A DNA stretch of 64,000 bases. Origin: JAHDCJ01 sp039028895. Lineage in GTDB: Bacteria; Bacteroidota; Bacteroidia; Chitinophagales; Saprospiraceae. The translations under genes were made by a program, and so were the position numbers. The notes beneath the pieces are model-generated. The model saw nothing but the letters and a program-made list of their open reading frames with translations. It was not told where the DNA came from and did no database searches. The stretch is from assembly GCA_039028895.1 (NCBI GenBank), contig JBCCHF010000005.1, positions 1 through 64,000 of the forward strand, written 5' to 3'. Below, one piece after another: positions 24,614-33,174 of this stretch. Each line of letters begins with the position of its first letter. Within the stretch, counting starts at the first letter, position 1.

Positions 24614-25081
24614 ATGTATAATATTCTTATTAAATATGGTACAGCAATAGCGTTTGGGATTGGTCTCCTGATTGCCGTGTTGTTTATGATCACTGCCGTA
24701 TCCGGCGTGAACAGCATGGGAGGGAATCCAACTCATGAAGACTTGTACCCTAAAGGGTTTTTCGACATTGGTTTGAAAGGCGCTTACTTCCTGCTTATTG
24801 TGGCTGTTGCTGCCCTGGTCCTTTTCGGACTATGGACAGTGGTTACCAATCCTAAAGGAGCTATCAAAGGCATCGCGGGTGTTGGTATTCTAGCTGTAAT
24901 CTTCATTATTTCTTATTCTATGGCCTCAACAGATAATGTTGATGAAGCCCTTAAGATTAAGGAGAACATCACTGATGGTATCAGCAAATTTATAAGTGGT
25001 GGCATTACTACGACTTCAATACTTCTTATAGGAGCGGTTGTAGTTGCCATTCTCGGAGAAATTCGCGGAATCTTTAAATAA
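24614..25081 (+). CDS. small four-helix membrane protein of the ExbB-ExbD cluster, function unknown
   Basis: 155 residues. Hydrophobic segments lie at about 9-29, 58-79, 83-101 and 133-151, joined by short loops; the first loop contains GGNPTHEDLYPKGFFD. There is no signal peptide and no motif I recognise. It starts 6 bases after exbB and ends 6 before the first exbD, so the stoichiometry of translation is probably coupled. It could be an accessory or regulatory subunit of the motor complex; that is inference from position only. Confidence 0.75.
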   Translation: MYNILIKYGTAIAFGIGLLIAVLFMITAVSGVNSMGGNPTHEDLYPKGFFDIGLKGAYFLLIVAVAALVLFGLWTVVTNPKGAIKGIAGVGILAVIFIISYSMASTDNVDEALKIKENITDGISKFISGGITTTSILLIGAVVVAILGEIRGIFK

Positions 25082-25087
25082 GCAATT

Positions 25088-25633
25088 ATGCCTAAAAGAG
25101 AAAGAAAACAGCCGGAGATCAATGCCAGTTCCATGGCGGATATTGCATTCCTGCTCCTTATCTTCTTCCTGGTGACTACCACTATCGATGTTGATAAAGG
25201 GATTACAGTGAAGCTTCCACCATGGTCTGAAGAACCACCTGAATCACTGAAGCTGAATACAAGGAACGTATATTCTGTGCTGGTTAACGCCAGTGATGAA
25301 TTGCTTGTCAGGGGTGAACCCATGATGGTGCGTGACCTTAAGGAAAACGCGAAAGAGTTTATCGCCAATCCTAAGAAACGCCCTGATATGTCAGAAAACC
25401 CAAAGAAAGCGATCATCTCGTTGAAAAACGACCGCGGTACTTCTTATGAAGCTTACCTCGAAGTTTATAACGAACTGAAAGCAGCTTACTCAGAACTTTG
25501 GGAGGTTGAAGCTGACAGGCGATTTGGAAGCAAGTATGAAAACCTTGACATCAGCCAACAGAAGGCCATTCGTGCAGATATACCACTGGTAATCTCCGAA
25601 GCAGAGCCTACTTCTTTTGGTGAAGAAGGGTAA
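25088..25633 (+). CDS. exbD: ExbD/TolR-family protein, type A
   Basis: 181 residues with a short cytoplasmic N-terminus, one membrane helix SSMADIAFLLLIFFLVTTT containing the proton-relay aspartate, and a periplasmic domain. ExbD dimers sit inside the ExbB pentamer and transmit proton-motive force to TonB. The periplasmic part is larger than the roughly 140 residues usual in Proteobacteria and contains NDRGTSYEAYLEVYNELKAAY. The gene at 26277 is its close paralogue. Confidence 0.92.
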   Translation: MPKRERKQPEINASSMADIAFLLLIFFLVTTTIDVDKGITVKLPPWSEEPPESLKLNTRNVYSVLVNASDELLVRGEPMMVRDLKENAKEFIANPKKRPDMSENPKKAIISLKNDRGTSYEAYLEVYNELKAAYSELWEVEADRRFGSKYENLDISQQKAIRADIPLVISEAEPTSFGEEG

Positions 25634-25688
25634 AGCGCAAGCTGTTCTGATTCAGAACAGGATTCAGCCATTTTATAATTTTTGAACA

Positions 25689-26165
25689 ATGTCAAAATTT
25701 AAGAAAAAAAGAGGGAAAACAACGCCAGCGATCTCTACAGCATCGCTGCCTGATATCATTTTTATCCTCTTGTTCTTTTTTATGGTTGTGACCGTGATGA
25801 AAACCTCAGAGCTTAAAGTCGCAGTTGTTGTCCCTGAGGCCACAGAACTGCAAAAGCTCGAGAAAAAGTCACTCGTTAGCTACCTGTATATTGGAAAGCC
25901 GCTTGCGAAATTCCAGTCAATTTATGGTTCGGCACCTCGCCTCCAGCTTAATGACAAATTCGCAACGATTGACGAAATTCCACTTTTCCTCGAGCAGGAA
26001 AAGCTTAAGATACAAGAGCAAATGCAACCCCTGATGACTGCCTCACTCCGTGCAGATAAGGAAGTTACCATGGGTATCATTACTGATATCAAAACTCAAC
26101 TACGTAAAGCCGGTCAGCTGAAAGTTAACTACTCAGCAAGAAAGCGTGCCGGTGCACTGAAGTAA
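25689..26165 (+). CDS. ExbD/TolR-family protein, type B
   Basis: 158 residues with a basic N-terminus (MSKFKKKRGKTT), one helix SLPDIIFILLFFFMVVTVM with the conserved aspartate, and a periplasmic domain including SLRADKEVTMGIITDIKTQLRKAG. It is distinct from the type A protein just upstream (56-base gap) and paralogous to 26855-27298. A strong terminator follows. Confidence 0.9.
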   Translation: MSKFKKKRGKTTPAISTASLPDIIFILLFFFMVVTVMKTSELKVAVVVPEATELQKLEKKSLVSYLYIGKPLAKFQSIYGSAPRLQLNDKFATIDEIPLFLEQEKLKIQEQMQPLMTASLRADKEVTMGIITDIKTQLRKAGQLKVNYSARKRAGALK

Positions 26166-26184
26166 TTTTCTCAACGAATTATAT

Positions 26185-26220
26185 AAAGCCATCCCGAAAT
26201 ATTCCGGGATGGCTTTTTTT
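26185..26220 (+). terminator. rho-independent terminator after the exbB-exbD cluster
   Basis: A 12-bp stem AAAGCCATCCCG / CGGGATGGCTTT with an 8-base loop is followed by a run of T. It separates the first ExbD pair from the second. Confidence 0.85.
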
Positions 26221-26276
26221 GTATACACCAAAATCATTGCGGAAAGCATCAGTATTATTAAACCGCATGATTTAGT

Positions 26277-26813
26277 ATGAAAAATGAAAAAAGAGCCTCC
26301 AAAGGCATCAATGCCGGATCAATGGCTGATGTCGCTTTTCTACTCCTTATTTTTTTTCTGGTTGTAACTACCATTGATGTCGACAAAGGAATAACCGTGA
26401 AGCTTCCGCCATGGTGTGAAGAATGTATCGACGACTACATTCCTATAGCCAAGCATAATCTCTTTTCAGTAAAGGTGAATGCACGGAACGAGATCATGGT
26501 AAGAGGAGAACCGATCGTACTGGATGCTATTAGGGACAAAGCCAAAGCTTTTATTTCCAATAATGGTGTTGACCCTAATTTGTCTTCAAGCCCCAGGAAG
26601 GCCGTCATCGCCCTTCAAAACGATCGTAATACCACTTACGATACCTATATCTCAGTTTACAACGAATTGAAAGCTGCGTATAACGAACTCTGGGAAGCGG
26701 AATCGCAAAATACCTATGGATTGGCTTATGCCAACCTTGATAATGCAAGCAAAAAAGAAATAAGAACGAAGATTCCATTGATCATATCAGAATCGGAACC
26801 GAGCACCTTTTGA
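26277..26813 (+). CDS. ExbD/TolR-family protein, second type A copy
   Basis: 178 residues, clearly paralogous to the protein at 25088: membrane helix SMADVAFLLLIFFLVVTTI followed by DVDKGITVKLPPWCEE, and NDRNTTYDTYISVYNELKAAY near the C-terminus. The second cysteine-bearing loop (CEECIDDYIP) is specific to this copy. It is separated from the exbB operon by a terminator and so may be expressed independently. Confidence 0.9.
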   Translation: MKNEKRASKGINAGSMADVAFLLLIFFLVVTTIDVDKGITVKLPPWCEECIDDYIPIAKHNLFSVKVNARNEIMVRGEPIVLDAIRDKAKAFISNNGVDPNLSSSPRKAVIALQNDRNTTYDTYISVYNELKAAYNELWEAESQNTYGLAYANLDNASKKEIRTKIPLIISESEPSTF

Positions 26814-26854
26814 TGGGTCCTCTCTCTACACCATATCCTCTAAAACCATTAATT

Positions 26855-27298
26855 ATGCAAATTGTACCAAGAAAAAAGAAAACTCTGCCGGTAATTTCGA
26901 CAGCTTCATTGCCTGATATCATTTTTATACTGCTGTTCTTTTTTATGGTAGTAACGGTATTTCAAGCTCAAAAACTGGTAGAGATAGAACTACCCAGGGT
27001 TTCTGAAATTGAGACCTTAGAAAATCGAAGCCTGATTCACCATATTTATGTGGGTAAGCCGATAAATGCTACGCCGGATGCGGCTCCTGTTATTCAGTTC
27101 AACGATGCTTTTCACTCTTTAGATGAGATTCCGGCATTTGTTGCTGCTTCCTGTGATCCGGTTTTCCAGGGACAATGCATTACGTCATTGAAAGTGGATA
27201 AAGGGGTGACCATGGGCATCATAACTGATGTCAAGACAAAATTGCGTCAGTCCGATCAATTGAAAATCAACTATGCTGCTCTGGAAGAAAGATATTAG
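26855..27298 (+). CDS. ExbD/TolR-family protein, second type B copy
   Basis: I take the ATG at 26855 (MQIVPRKKKTLPVIST); an in-frame ATG at 26810 would overlap the previous gene and adds residues with no counterpart in the paralogue at 25689. The 147-residue protein has one helix SLPDIIFILLFFFMVVTVF with the proton-relay aspartate, and SLKVDKGVTMGIITDVKTKLR near the end. Together with 26277 it repeats the A-B order of the first pair. Periplasmic cysteines in ASCDPVFQGQC could form a disulfide. Confidence 0.88.
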   Translation: MQIVPRKKKTLPVISTASLPDIIFILLFFFMVVTVFQAQKLVEIELPRVSEIETLENRSLIHHIYVGKPINATPDAAPVIQFNDAFHSLDEIPAFVAASCDPVFQGQCITSLKVDKGVTMGIITDVKTKLRQSDQLKINYAALEERY

Positions 27299-27301
27299 AT
27301 A

Positions 27302-27958
27302 TCAGGCTGATTCGCTTACAGCGTAAGTGCGCGTCTTTACCTTAGCCGAGTCAAGACTACGGAAAGTAAAACCATGCTTTGAGAAGTGTTCAAGTACCTT
27401 CGGTAATACATACATCAGATTTTCTTTGGCCTTGATACTGTCATGGAAAACAACGACTGACCCTTTGCGGGCGTAATCAATCACATTGCGTAGACATTGC
27501 TCTTTCGACAACTTTTGATCAAAATCTCCACTCAGGACATCCCACATAATGATGTCATAAGAACGGTTGATGATCTGGGCCTGGGTTGGTTTTAATCGGC
27601 CGTATGGAGGTCTGAAGAGCCTCGACTCAACCAGTTTCGAACATTTCTGGACATTCTGACAATAGGGGAGACTCTCTGATTGCCATCCATTAAAGTGGTT
27701 GAAAGTATGATTGCCAACGGCATGGCCCTTTTTAATGATTTGCTCATAGACCTCCGGATGCTTTTTTACATTGTCACCTACGCAGAAAAAAGTTGCTTTG
27801 GCGTTAAATTGTTCTAAAGTCTTGAGCACCCAAGGGGTAACTTCAGGGATAGGGCCATCATCGAAAGTCAGAAAAAGTTCTCGCTGTTTTGTCGGAACTT
27901 TCCATACGAAATGGGGAAAGAGTCTCTGGATAAAACGGGGGGTTTTAACTAGATACAT
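27302..27958 (-). CDS. polysaccharide deacetylase (NodB family)
   Basis: 218 residues. NodB motifs are complete: FLTFDDGP (catalytic Asp and metal Asp), HTFNHFNGW (metal His pair), FRPPYGRLK, MWDVLSGDFD and VVFHDS. Such enzymes remove acetyl groups from N-acetylglucosamine in peptidoglycan or capsular glycans. There is no clear signal peptide. The gene converges on the second ExbD pair with only 3 bases between stops and diverges from gltX. Confidence 0.92.
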   Translation of the reverse strand: MYLVKTPRFIQRLFPHFVWKVPTKQRELFLTFDDGPIPEVTPWVLKTLEQFNAKATFFCVGDNVKKHPEVYEQIIKKGHAVGNHTFNHFNGWQSESLPYCQNVQKCSKLVESRLFRPPYGRLKPTQAQIINRSYDIIMWDVLSGDFDQKLSKEQCLRNVIDYARKGSVVVFHDSIKAKENLMYVLPKVLEHFSKHGFTFRSLDSAKVKTRTYAVSESA

Positions 27959-28178
27959 AATCTGGCTTTTGGGTAAATACTTATTCCGCGTTTTGGCTTT
28001 TTAAAAGCCGACTTGAAGCAAAAGCTCCAGGGGTGGGGAAACGCGTTTGGTCACGATCTAAAAGTACCAAAAATTATTCCCTTTTTGGAAAATTCAGATT
28101 TCACTTTCTGAAATCCTTCTTTTTTGACAATAAATCGACATCTTTTTGGTGAAACCGCTTCTTATGGACGGAATTCCT

Positions 28179-28186
28179 TAATTTTG
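28179..28186 (+). promoter_or_regulatory. -7 element of gltX
   Basis: TAATTTTG is an exact TAnnTTTG, 31 bases before the gltX ATG. The -33 region has only TTC in place of TTG. Confidence 0.45.
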
Positions 28187-28217
28187 ACGCCCTTTTACGA
28201 CTATTGTAATTAAACAA

Positions 28218-29759
28218 ATGAAAGAAAATATCAGAGTTCGGTTTGCTCCCAGCCCAACAGGGCCCCTCCACATTGGTGGTGTCAGGACAGCATTGTATAA
28301 TTACCTGTTTGCCAAAGGGCATGGTGGGACTTTTATTCTAAGGATTGAAGATACCGACCAAAATAGGTATGTAGAAGGTGCTGAAGACTATATCATTGAA
28401 GCTTTGAAGTGGCTTAATCTGGTACCAGGAGAAGGGGTTGGGTTTGGTGGAGACCTTGGGCCGTACAGGCAATCCGAGCGGAAAGATATGTATGCCGAAT
28501 ATGCGCTTCGGCTAGTTGATGCCGGCCACGCTTATTATGCTTTTGATAGCGATGAAGACCTCAAAGCCATCAGGGCTGAATATGAGTCGAGGAAGGAAAC
28601 CTTCAAATATGATTCCACTACAAGAGGGGAAATGAATAATTCGCTCAATATGCCAGAAGAAGACTGGAGAGCTTTGGTGCAAACCGATATCTCATATGTC
28701 ATCCGCCTCAAGGTGCCTGAAGACGAAGACATCATCTTCCAGGATATGGTCAGGGGAGAGGTGAAATTCAACAGCAGCCAACTCGATGATAAAGTTTTGC
28801 TGAAAGCTGACGGTATGCCGACATATCATATGGCTAATATTGTTGACGACCATTTGATGCAAATCAGTCACGTCATCAGGGGAGAAGAGTGGTTGCCAAG
28901 TACGCCAACCCATGTTTTGTTATATCGATTTCTAGGTTGGGAAGATTCCATGCCGGCATTCTGTCATTTACCCTTGATTCTCAAGCCTACCGGAAAAGGA
29001 AAACTGAGCAAGCGTGATGGGGCAAAATTTGGTTTCCCGGTGTTCCCTCTTGATTGGCGCGATGAATCGACTGGTGATAATTATATGGGCTTCAGAGAAC
29101 AAGGGTTTACCCCTGAGGCCGTTGTAAACTTCCTCGCCCTTCTCGGCTGGTCACCAAGTGACGATCAGGAAATCATGAGTCTTGATGAACTGGTAGAACG
29201 GTTTGATGCTTCAAGAATCAACAAGGCAGGTGCCCGTTTTGATTATGATAAAGCCAAATGGTTTAACCAACAGTATATTTCTCAAACCCCGGATATAGAA
29301 TTGGCGCCAGTTGTTAAAGATGTTTTAGCATCAAATGGATATACCGCCGATATAGGTTTTGCAGAAAAATATGCCGGCTTATTCAAAGAACGTGTTGAGT
29401 TTATTGCAGAATTTAAATATGCTGGTTATTACTTTTTCGAAGATGTCAAATCATACGACGAAAAAAACGTTCGTAAACGCTGGAAAGCTGACAACGTCTC
29501 TCACTTCTTGTCACTGAAAGAAATGATTTCAGGAATCAGTGACTTTTCTCCTGCAGTAATTGAAGGTGCCATCAAAGAGTTTATGACTGAAAATGGACTC
29601 AGTTTTGGTGTTATCTTCCCGATTCTCCGTATTGCTCTGACAGGATCAATGAGCGGACCTTCTGTTTTCGAAATACTTTCCCTTATGGGAAAAGATAAAG
29701 CAGTTGACCGCCTGGCAACATCGTTTTCCCATTTTGATAAACTCGTGGAAAATGATTAA
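28218..29759 (+). CDS. gltX: glutamyl-tRNA synthetase
   Basis: A 513-residue class I aminoacyl-tRNA synthetase. The HIGH motif appears as PTGPLHIGGVRTALYN and the KMSKS loop as GKLSKRDGAK. RIEDTD and HVIRGEEWLPSTP are also present. The C-terminal anticodon-binding domain is complete. It charges tRNA-Glu. The length and start (MKENIRVRFAPSP) are ordinary. Confidence 0.97.
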   Translation: MKENIRVRFAPSPTGPLHIGGVRTALYNYLFAKGHGGTFILRIEDTDQNRYVEGAEDYIIEALKWLNLVPGEGVGFGGDLGPYRQSERKDMYAEYALRLVDAGHAYYAFDSDEDLKAIRAEYESRKETFKYDSTTRGEMNNSLNMPEEDWRALVQTDISYVIRLKVPEDEDIIFQDMVRGEVKFNSSQLDDKVLLKADGMPTYHMANIVDDHLMQISHVIRGEEWLPSTPTHVLLYRFLGWEDSMPAFCHLPLILKPTGKGKLSKRDGAKFGFPVFPLDWRDESTGDNYMGFREQGFTPEAVVNFLALLGWSPSDDQEIMSLDELVERFDASRINKAGARFDYDKAKWFNQQYISQTPDIELAPVVKDVLASNGYTADIGFAEKYAGLFKERVEFIAEFKYAGYYFFEDVKSYDEKNVRKRWKADNVSHFLSLKEMISGISDFSPAVIEGAIKEFMTENGLSFGVIFPILRIALTGSMSGPSVFEILSLMGKDKAVDRLATSFSHFDKLVEND

Positions 29760-30123
29760 CTTAGAAATCCTCTAAAACCTCCTTTATCGAAAATACGTCG
29801 ACCTGACTAAATCTGGAATGTTTTTTCGCTTCGCGAATTATTCTTCGCTGCGCGTTCTGTTGCCGCTGCGCTCATTGATTTTTGCTGACGCAAATAGCTT
29901 CCGCTTTCGCGAATTGTTTTGAGTTACGCTCAATTGTTTGGACAGCTAGAAATAAGCATTTAGATTTTTTCCCAATTACAACAACTTTTTGCCGCAGGCA
30001 AAAACAAAGCCTCGCGACAGCAAACAATAAAACCGAGGGCTTAAAAAATTCACCGCAGGAACAATAAACTTTGCCACAGGCAAAAACCATTACGACTGAA
30101 AGGAAGTAAGAACAATACACAAG
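29760..30123. repeat. 364-base non-coding gap with a cluster of small palindromes
   Basis: I see no convincing gene here. The stretch carries at least four small perfect hairpins: TTCGC-ttc-GCGAA (29825-29837), TTGAG-ttacg-CTCAA (29919-29933), TTTTTGCC-gca-GGCAAAAA (29986-30004) and TTTGCC-aca-GGCAAA (30070-30084). Among them are related strings such as CTTCGCTGCGCG and CCGCTTTCGCGAA. The two GCC-n3-GGC units are near copies of each other. This looks like a nest of extragenic palindromic repeats. The 97-codon open frame on the minus strand across it has a composition unlike a real protein. Confidence 0.6.
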
Positions 30124-30378
30124 ATGGCCAAGAAGAAAAAAGACCCAAAGAAACCCAAAGTCCACAATGAGTTGGAAGGTTTTGAGATCTCCATCAATGA
30201 ATTTGGTGAGATCGTTACCAATATGGGTGTTGAGAAACTTAATGAATTCCTTGATGAAAATGTTGAGGACAAGAAACTAAAAGGTTTTCAATCCGGCGAA
30301 CCGGATCACGATGAACCATTTCCTGAAGATGAAGAGAATGAAGATGAGGAAGATGATTGGACTGATATAGACCAATGA
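30124..30378 (+). CDS. small acidic-tailed protein, function unknown
   Basis: 84 residues. The N-terminus is very basic (MAKKKKDPKKPKVHNE), the middle (LEGFEISINEFGEIVTNMGVE, split) looks like a short folded segment, and the last 25 residues are almost all Asp/Glu. The stop overlaps the start of the next gene (ATGA), so they are translationally coupled. I do not recognise the family. The charge pattern suggests a nucleic-acid- or protein-binding accessory factor. Confidence 0.7.
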   Translation: MAKKKKDPKKPKVHNELEGFEISINEFGEIVTNMGVEKLNEFLDENVEDKKLKGFQSGEPDHDEPFPEDEENEDEEDDWTDIDQ

Positions 30379-31553
30379 AAAATTGCTACACAATAATAAT
30401 GGCTTTCCTCCTGGCTAACTGTGTTAAGGCGGGAATTGGGGTTGTTGTTCCTGCAGAACAAGACCCTGAGATCTGTGTTGCCGAGGCAGGAGGAGACATC
30501 GATGTATGTGGCGAAGAAGTGGCACGTTTGAAGGCAAAACCTTCTGTTCACCCGGAAGTTTTTGGTCAATGGTCTCAGCCATTAAGCCAGGAAAGACAAG
30601 GGATTAGCTTTGACGATCCATCAGATCCCTTTACTATGGTAAGAGGACTTAAGCCAGGACAAGTCTATGAGTTTACCTGGACACTGGTCAGTGAATTGTG
30701 CCGAATGAATGCTTATGACAAGATGTCTGTTTTTACCGAAGATCCTCCAGAAGTATTTGCCGAAGCCGGAGCCGATATTTTTACTTGTGGCGTCAATTCT
30801 GTGATGCTTGAAGCAAATGCCCCTTCTGATGGCAGTGGATTCTGGAGTACCGCTTCGGGCAATGCTGTGATTGATTTTCCTGATAGTGAATCTACCCCTG
30901 TATATGGCCTTAAACAGGGTGCCCAGGTTTTTTACTGGTCTATTTCAAAAGGTGCATGCAAGGATTTTGTATTCGATTCTGTAATTGTTCATTTTGAAAA
31001 GTCTCCTGATCTGGTAGATATGACAGTAGATATTCCAATTAATTCCACACAGGAGTTTCCGGTGTTCAGCGATCCGGATGACCTGCCTGATGAAGTAAAC
31101 TGGTCCTTTGGTTTAGTTGAAGAGCCAGCATTTGGCCAGGTGGCTTATATCGGAGAAGGATTTTTGGAATATACCCCATTCGATAATTTTTCCGGTTTTG
31201 ATGAAATTGTTTACCAGTGGTGCAGTCTTAATTGTCCAGCATTATGTGAAGAAGCGACGATTGCAATCCAAATTGCTGATGGCATCGCCTGTGAGCCGAC
31301 GAACATACTGACGCCAAATTTTGATGGTGCTAACGACTATTTTAAAATACCATGTCTTGATGACTACCCGGATGCTGAATTGGCTATTTTCGATAACCGG
31401 GGTAAACCGCTTTACCAGCAAAGCGCCTATAAGAATGATTGGGCCGGCCGTTACCAGGGAGAAGATCTTCCCGGAGGAACCTATTTTTATCTGATCAGGT
31501 TGAACAATACAACCAATGATGTGATCCAGGGGTTCTTTATGATACACCGTTAA
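30375..31553 (+). CDS. secreted surface protein with gliding-motility-type (T9SS type B) C-terminal domain
   Basis: 392 residues with a signal peptide (MKNCYTIIMAFLLANCVKAG). Two PKD-like repeats begin EAGGDIDVCGEEVARL and EAGADIFTCGVNSVML, each with a GxW...P core. A cadherin/Ig-like segment ending EYTPFDNFSGFDEIVYQW follows. The C-terminus LTPNFDGANDYFKIPC...AIFDNRGKPLYQ...GTYFYLI is the gliding-motility CTD, which directs export by the type IX secretion system. The next gene is a PorP/SprF protein, the usual partner that retains type B cargo at the surface. Confidence 0.88.
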   Translation: MKNCYTIIMAFLLANCVKAGIGVVVPAEQDPEICVAEAGGDIDVCGEEVARLKAKPSVHPEVFGQWSQPLSQERQGISFDDPSDPFTMVRGLKPGQVYEFTWTLVSELCRMNAYDKMSVFTEDPPEVFAEAGADIFTCGVNSVMLEANAPSDGSGFWSTASGNAVIDFPDSESTPVYGLKQGAQVFYWSISKGACKDFVFDSVIVHFEKSPDLVDMTVDIPINSTQEFPVFSDPDDLPDEVNWSFGLVEEPAFGQVAYIGEGFLEYTPFDNFSGFDEIVYQWCSLNCPALCEEATIAIQIADGIACEPTNILTPNFDGANDYFKIPCLDDYPDAELAIFDNRGKPLYQQSAYKNDWAGRYQGEDLPGGTYFYLIRLNNTTNDVIQGFFMIHR

Positions 31554-31576
31554 CCCTTTGTAAGTCAGCCATTTTA

Positions 31577-32491
31577 ATGAAAAAAGTCCTGCTACTTAAC
31601 TTGTTTTGCCTTATAGTTTTCCCGCTGTTTGGACAGCTGGACGCTGGTAACTATCAGTTATTGTATGACAAAATGCTTTTTAACCCTGCATTTACGGGAT
31701 CACGGGATGCTGCTCATATTGCAGTCGCTTATCGTTCTGCCTGGGGTAATAATGTAGATGGCGCCCCAATTTCCCAAATCATTTCTGCTCATTCTCCACT
31801 TAAAGATCAAAGGATTGCAATTGGTGCTACCTTTAGACTGAATGCCATCGGAGTTACCCAAAAATGGGAAATCGGCTTGTCTTATGCCTACAGGATTAAA
31901 GTCAAGTCAGGATTGTTATCTATTGGCCTAAGAACCTCTACCACAGCCTACAGAATTAAATACAGCGAATTAAGGGCAGAAACACTTGCTGATGCTGCGT
32001 TACCACAAAATAACGAGTCACTTTATTATACCAACTACGGTGTAGGGCTCATGTATTATAATGATCAATGGTATTTCGGTGTATCTGTACCCAAATTAAC
32101 CAACAGAGATAATGAAGAGCTCGAAGATGAATTCAGAGAATTAGCAACTCAGGATCAAAGGTCATTTTATATCACAACAGGAGGTATTCTAAAACTTACC
32201 GACAAAATAAAGCTGTTGCCTGGTATCATCGTTGAAAACGGTTCGGAAAGGCTTGATGTGAGCCTTAATTTCAATATGGTCTATTTTGATCGTTTATGGA
32301 CCGGCTTCATCTACAGTAGTGATGGCCTCTTTGAAGCTAATATAAAGGTGCAGGCCGCATCCAGGCTACGTCTGGGGTTTGGACAGACCTTTGAAATGAA
32401 CGAACTGAACCGTTACCATAATGGAGGCTTTATGGTAAGAGCGGAGTACCAGTTCCGAGATAAGAACCAAAAACCTTCGATCCTGTTTTAA
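31577..32491 (+). CDS. PorP/SprF-family outer-membrane protein
   Basis: A 304-residue beta-barrel protein with a signal peptide (MKKVLLLNLFCLIVFPLFGQ). It has the family opening YQLLYDKMLFNPAFTGSRDAAHI, an alternating-hydrophobicity barrel, and ends in a hydrophobic beta-strand (EYQFRDKNQKPSILF). PorP/SprF proteins work with type IX secretion and anchor cargo carrying the type B domain. It lies 23 bases after such a cargo gene, so the pair is probably functionally linked. Confidence 0.92.
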   Translation: MKKVLLLNLFCLIVFPLFGQLDAGNYQLLYDKMLFNPAFTGSRDAAHIAVAYRSAWGNNVDGAPISQIISAHSPLKDQRIAIGATFRLNAIGVTQKWEIGLSYAYRIKVKSGLLSIGLRTSTTAYRIKYSELRAETLADAALPQNNESLYYTNYGVGLMYYNDQWYFGVSVPKLTNRDNEELEDEFRELATQDQRSFYITTGGILKLTDKIKLLPGIIVENGSERLDVSLNFNMVYFDRLWTGFIYSSDGLFEANIKVQAASRLRLGFGQTFEMNELNRYHNGGFMVRAEYQFRDKNQKPSILF

Positions 32492-32538
32492 CGACTCGCC
32501 TAATTTCATTTCTATGAAAAAGAGGATCAAATTTTTTT

Positions 32539-33174
32539 ATGGTTGGTGCAACCCTCCATTTTACCTTTTGTCTTTATCATCAAAAGCACACTAACCGGGA
32601 ATTGAAGTACACCGATATCCATAAGGAAATTGTCGATGCCTGCAGGCAAGGAGACCGCGCTGCCCAGTTCAAATTGTACAAACTGTACTCGAAAGCGATG
32701 TACAATATATGTTTGCGCATGTTGAATAATGTATCCGATGCGGAAGATGTCTTACAAAATTCGTTTATCGATGTTTTTACAAAGTTACATCACTTCAGGG
32801 GCGAATCAACCATCGGTGCCTGGATCAAACGAATTACAGTTAACAACTGTATCAATTTTCTGAAAAAGCGAAAACTTGAATTAGTTGAATTGGGAGACAA
32901 GAATCATCCAATGGTTAACGAACCTGAATTTACTTTTGAAGAAGACCTTCAGAACATCGAATTGATCAAAAAAGCGATACCCCAATTACCAGATGGTTAC
33001 CGGGTCGTATTTTCACTCTACATGCTAGAAGGATATGATCATGTAGAAATTGCTGAAATTATGGATATCAATGTCTCTACTTCAAAATCTCAGTTGAACC
33101 GTGCTAAGAAAAAACTGAAATCGATCATTTTATCTGATCTTCAAAACGATATGACCAATGCAAGACCAGCTTGA
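32539..33174 (+). CDS. ECF-family RNA polymerase sigma factor
   Basis: Up to 211 residues. Sigma region 2 is about 45-105 (SKAMYNICLRMLNNVSDAEDVLQNSFIDVF, split). Region 4 is about 150-200 (LPDGYRVVFSLYMLEGYDHVEIAEIMDI and the SKSQLNRAKKKLK helix). The first 21 residues have no domain counterpart. An in-frame TTG at 32602 (LKYTDIHKEI) is an alternative start. The gene overlaps the next one, a single-span probable anti-sigma factor, by 17 bases. Confidence 0.9.
   Translation: MVGATLHFTFCLYHQKHTNRELKYTDIHKEIVDACRQGDRAAQFKLYKLYSKAMYNICLRMLNNVSDAEDVLQNSFIDVFTKLHHFRGESTIGAWIKRITVNNCINFLKKRKLELVELGDKNHPMVNEPEFTFEEDLQNIELIKKAIPQLPDGYRVVFSLYMLEGYDHVEIAEIMDINVSTSKSQLNRAKKKLKSIILSDLQNDMTNARPA

Noticed and set aside
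29872..30165. 97-codon minus-strand open frame across the palindrome nest
   Set aside because: Composition (runs of F, C, V, L) and overlap with repeats and the 30124 gene start point to a chance frame.
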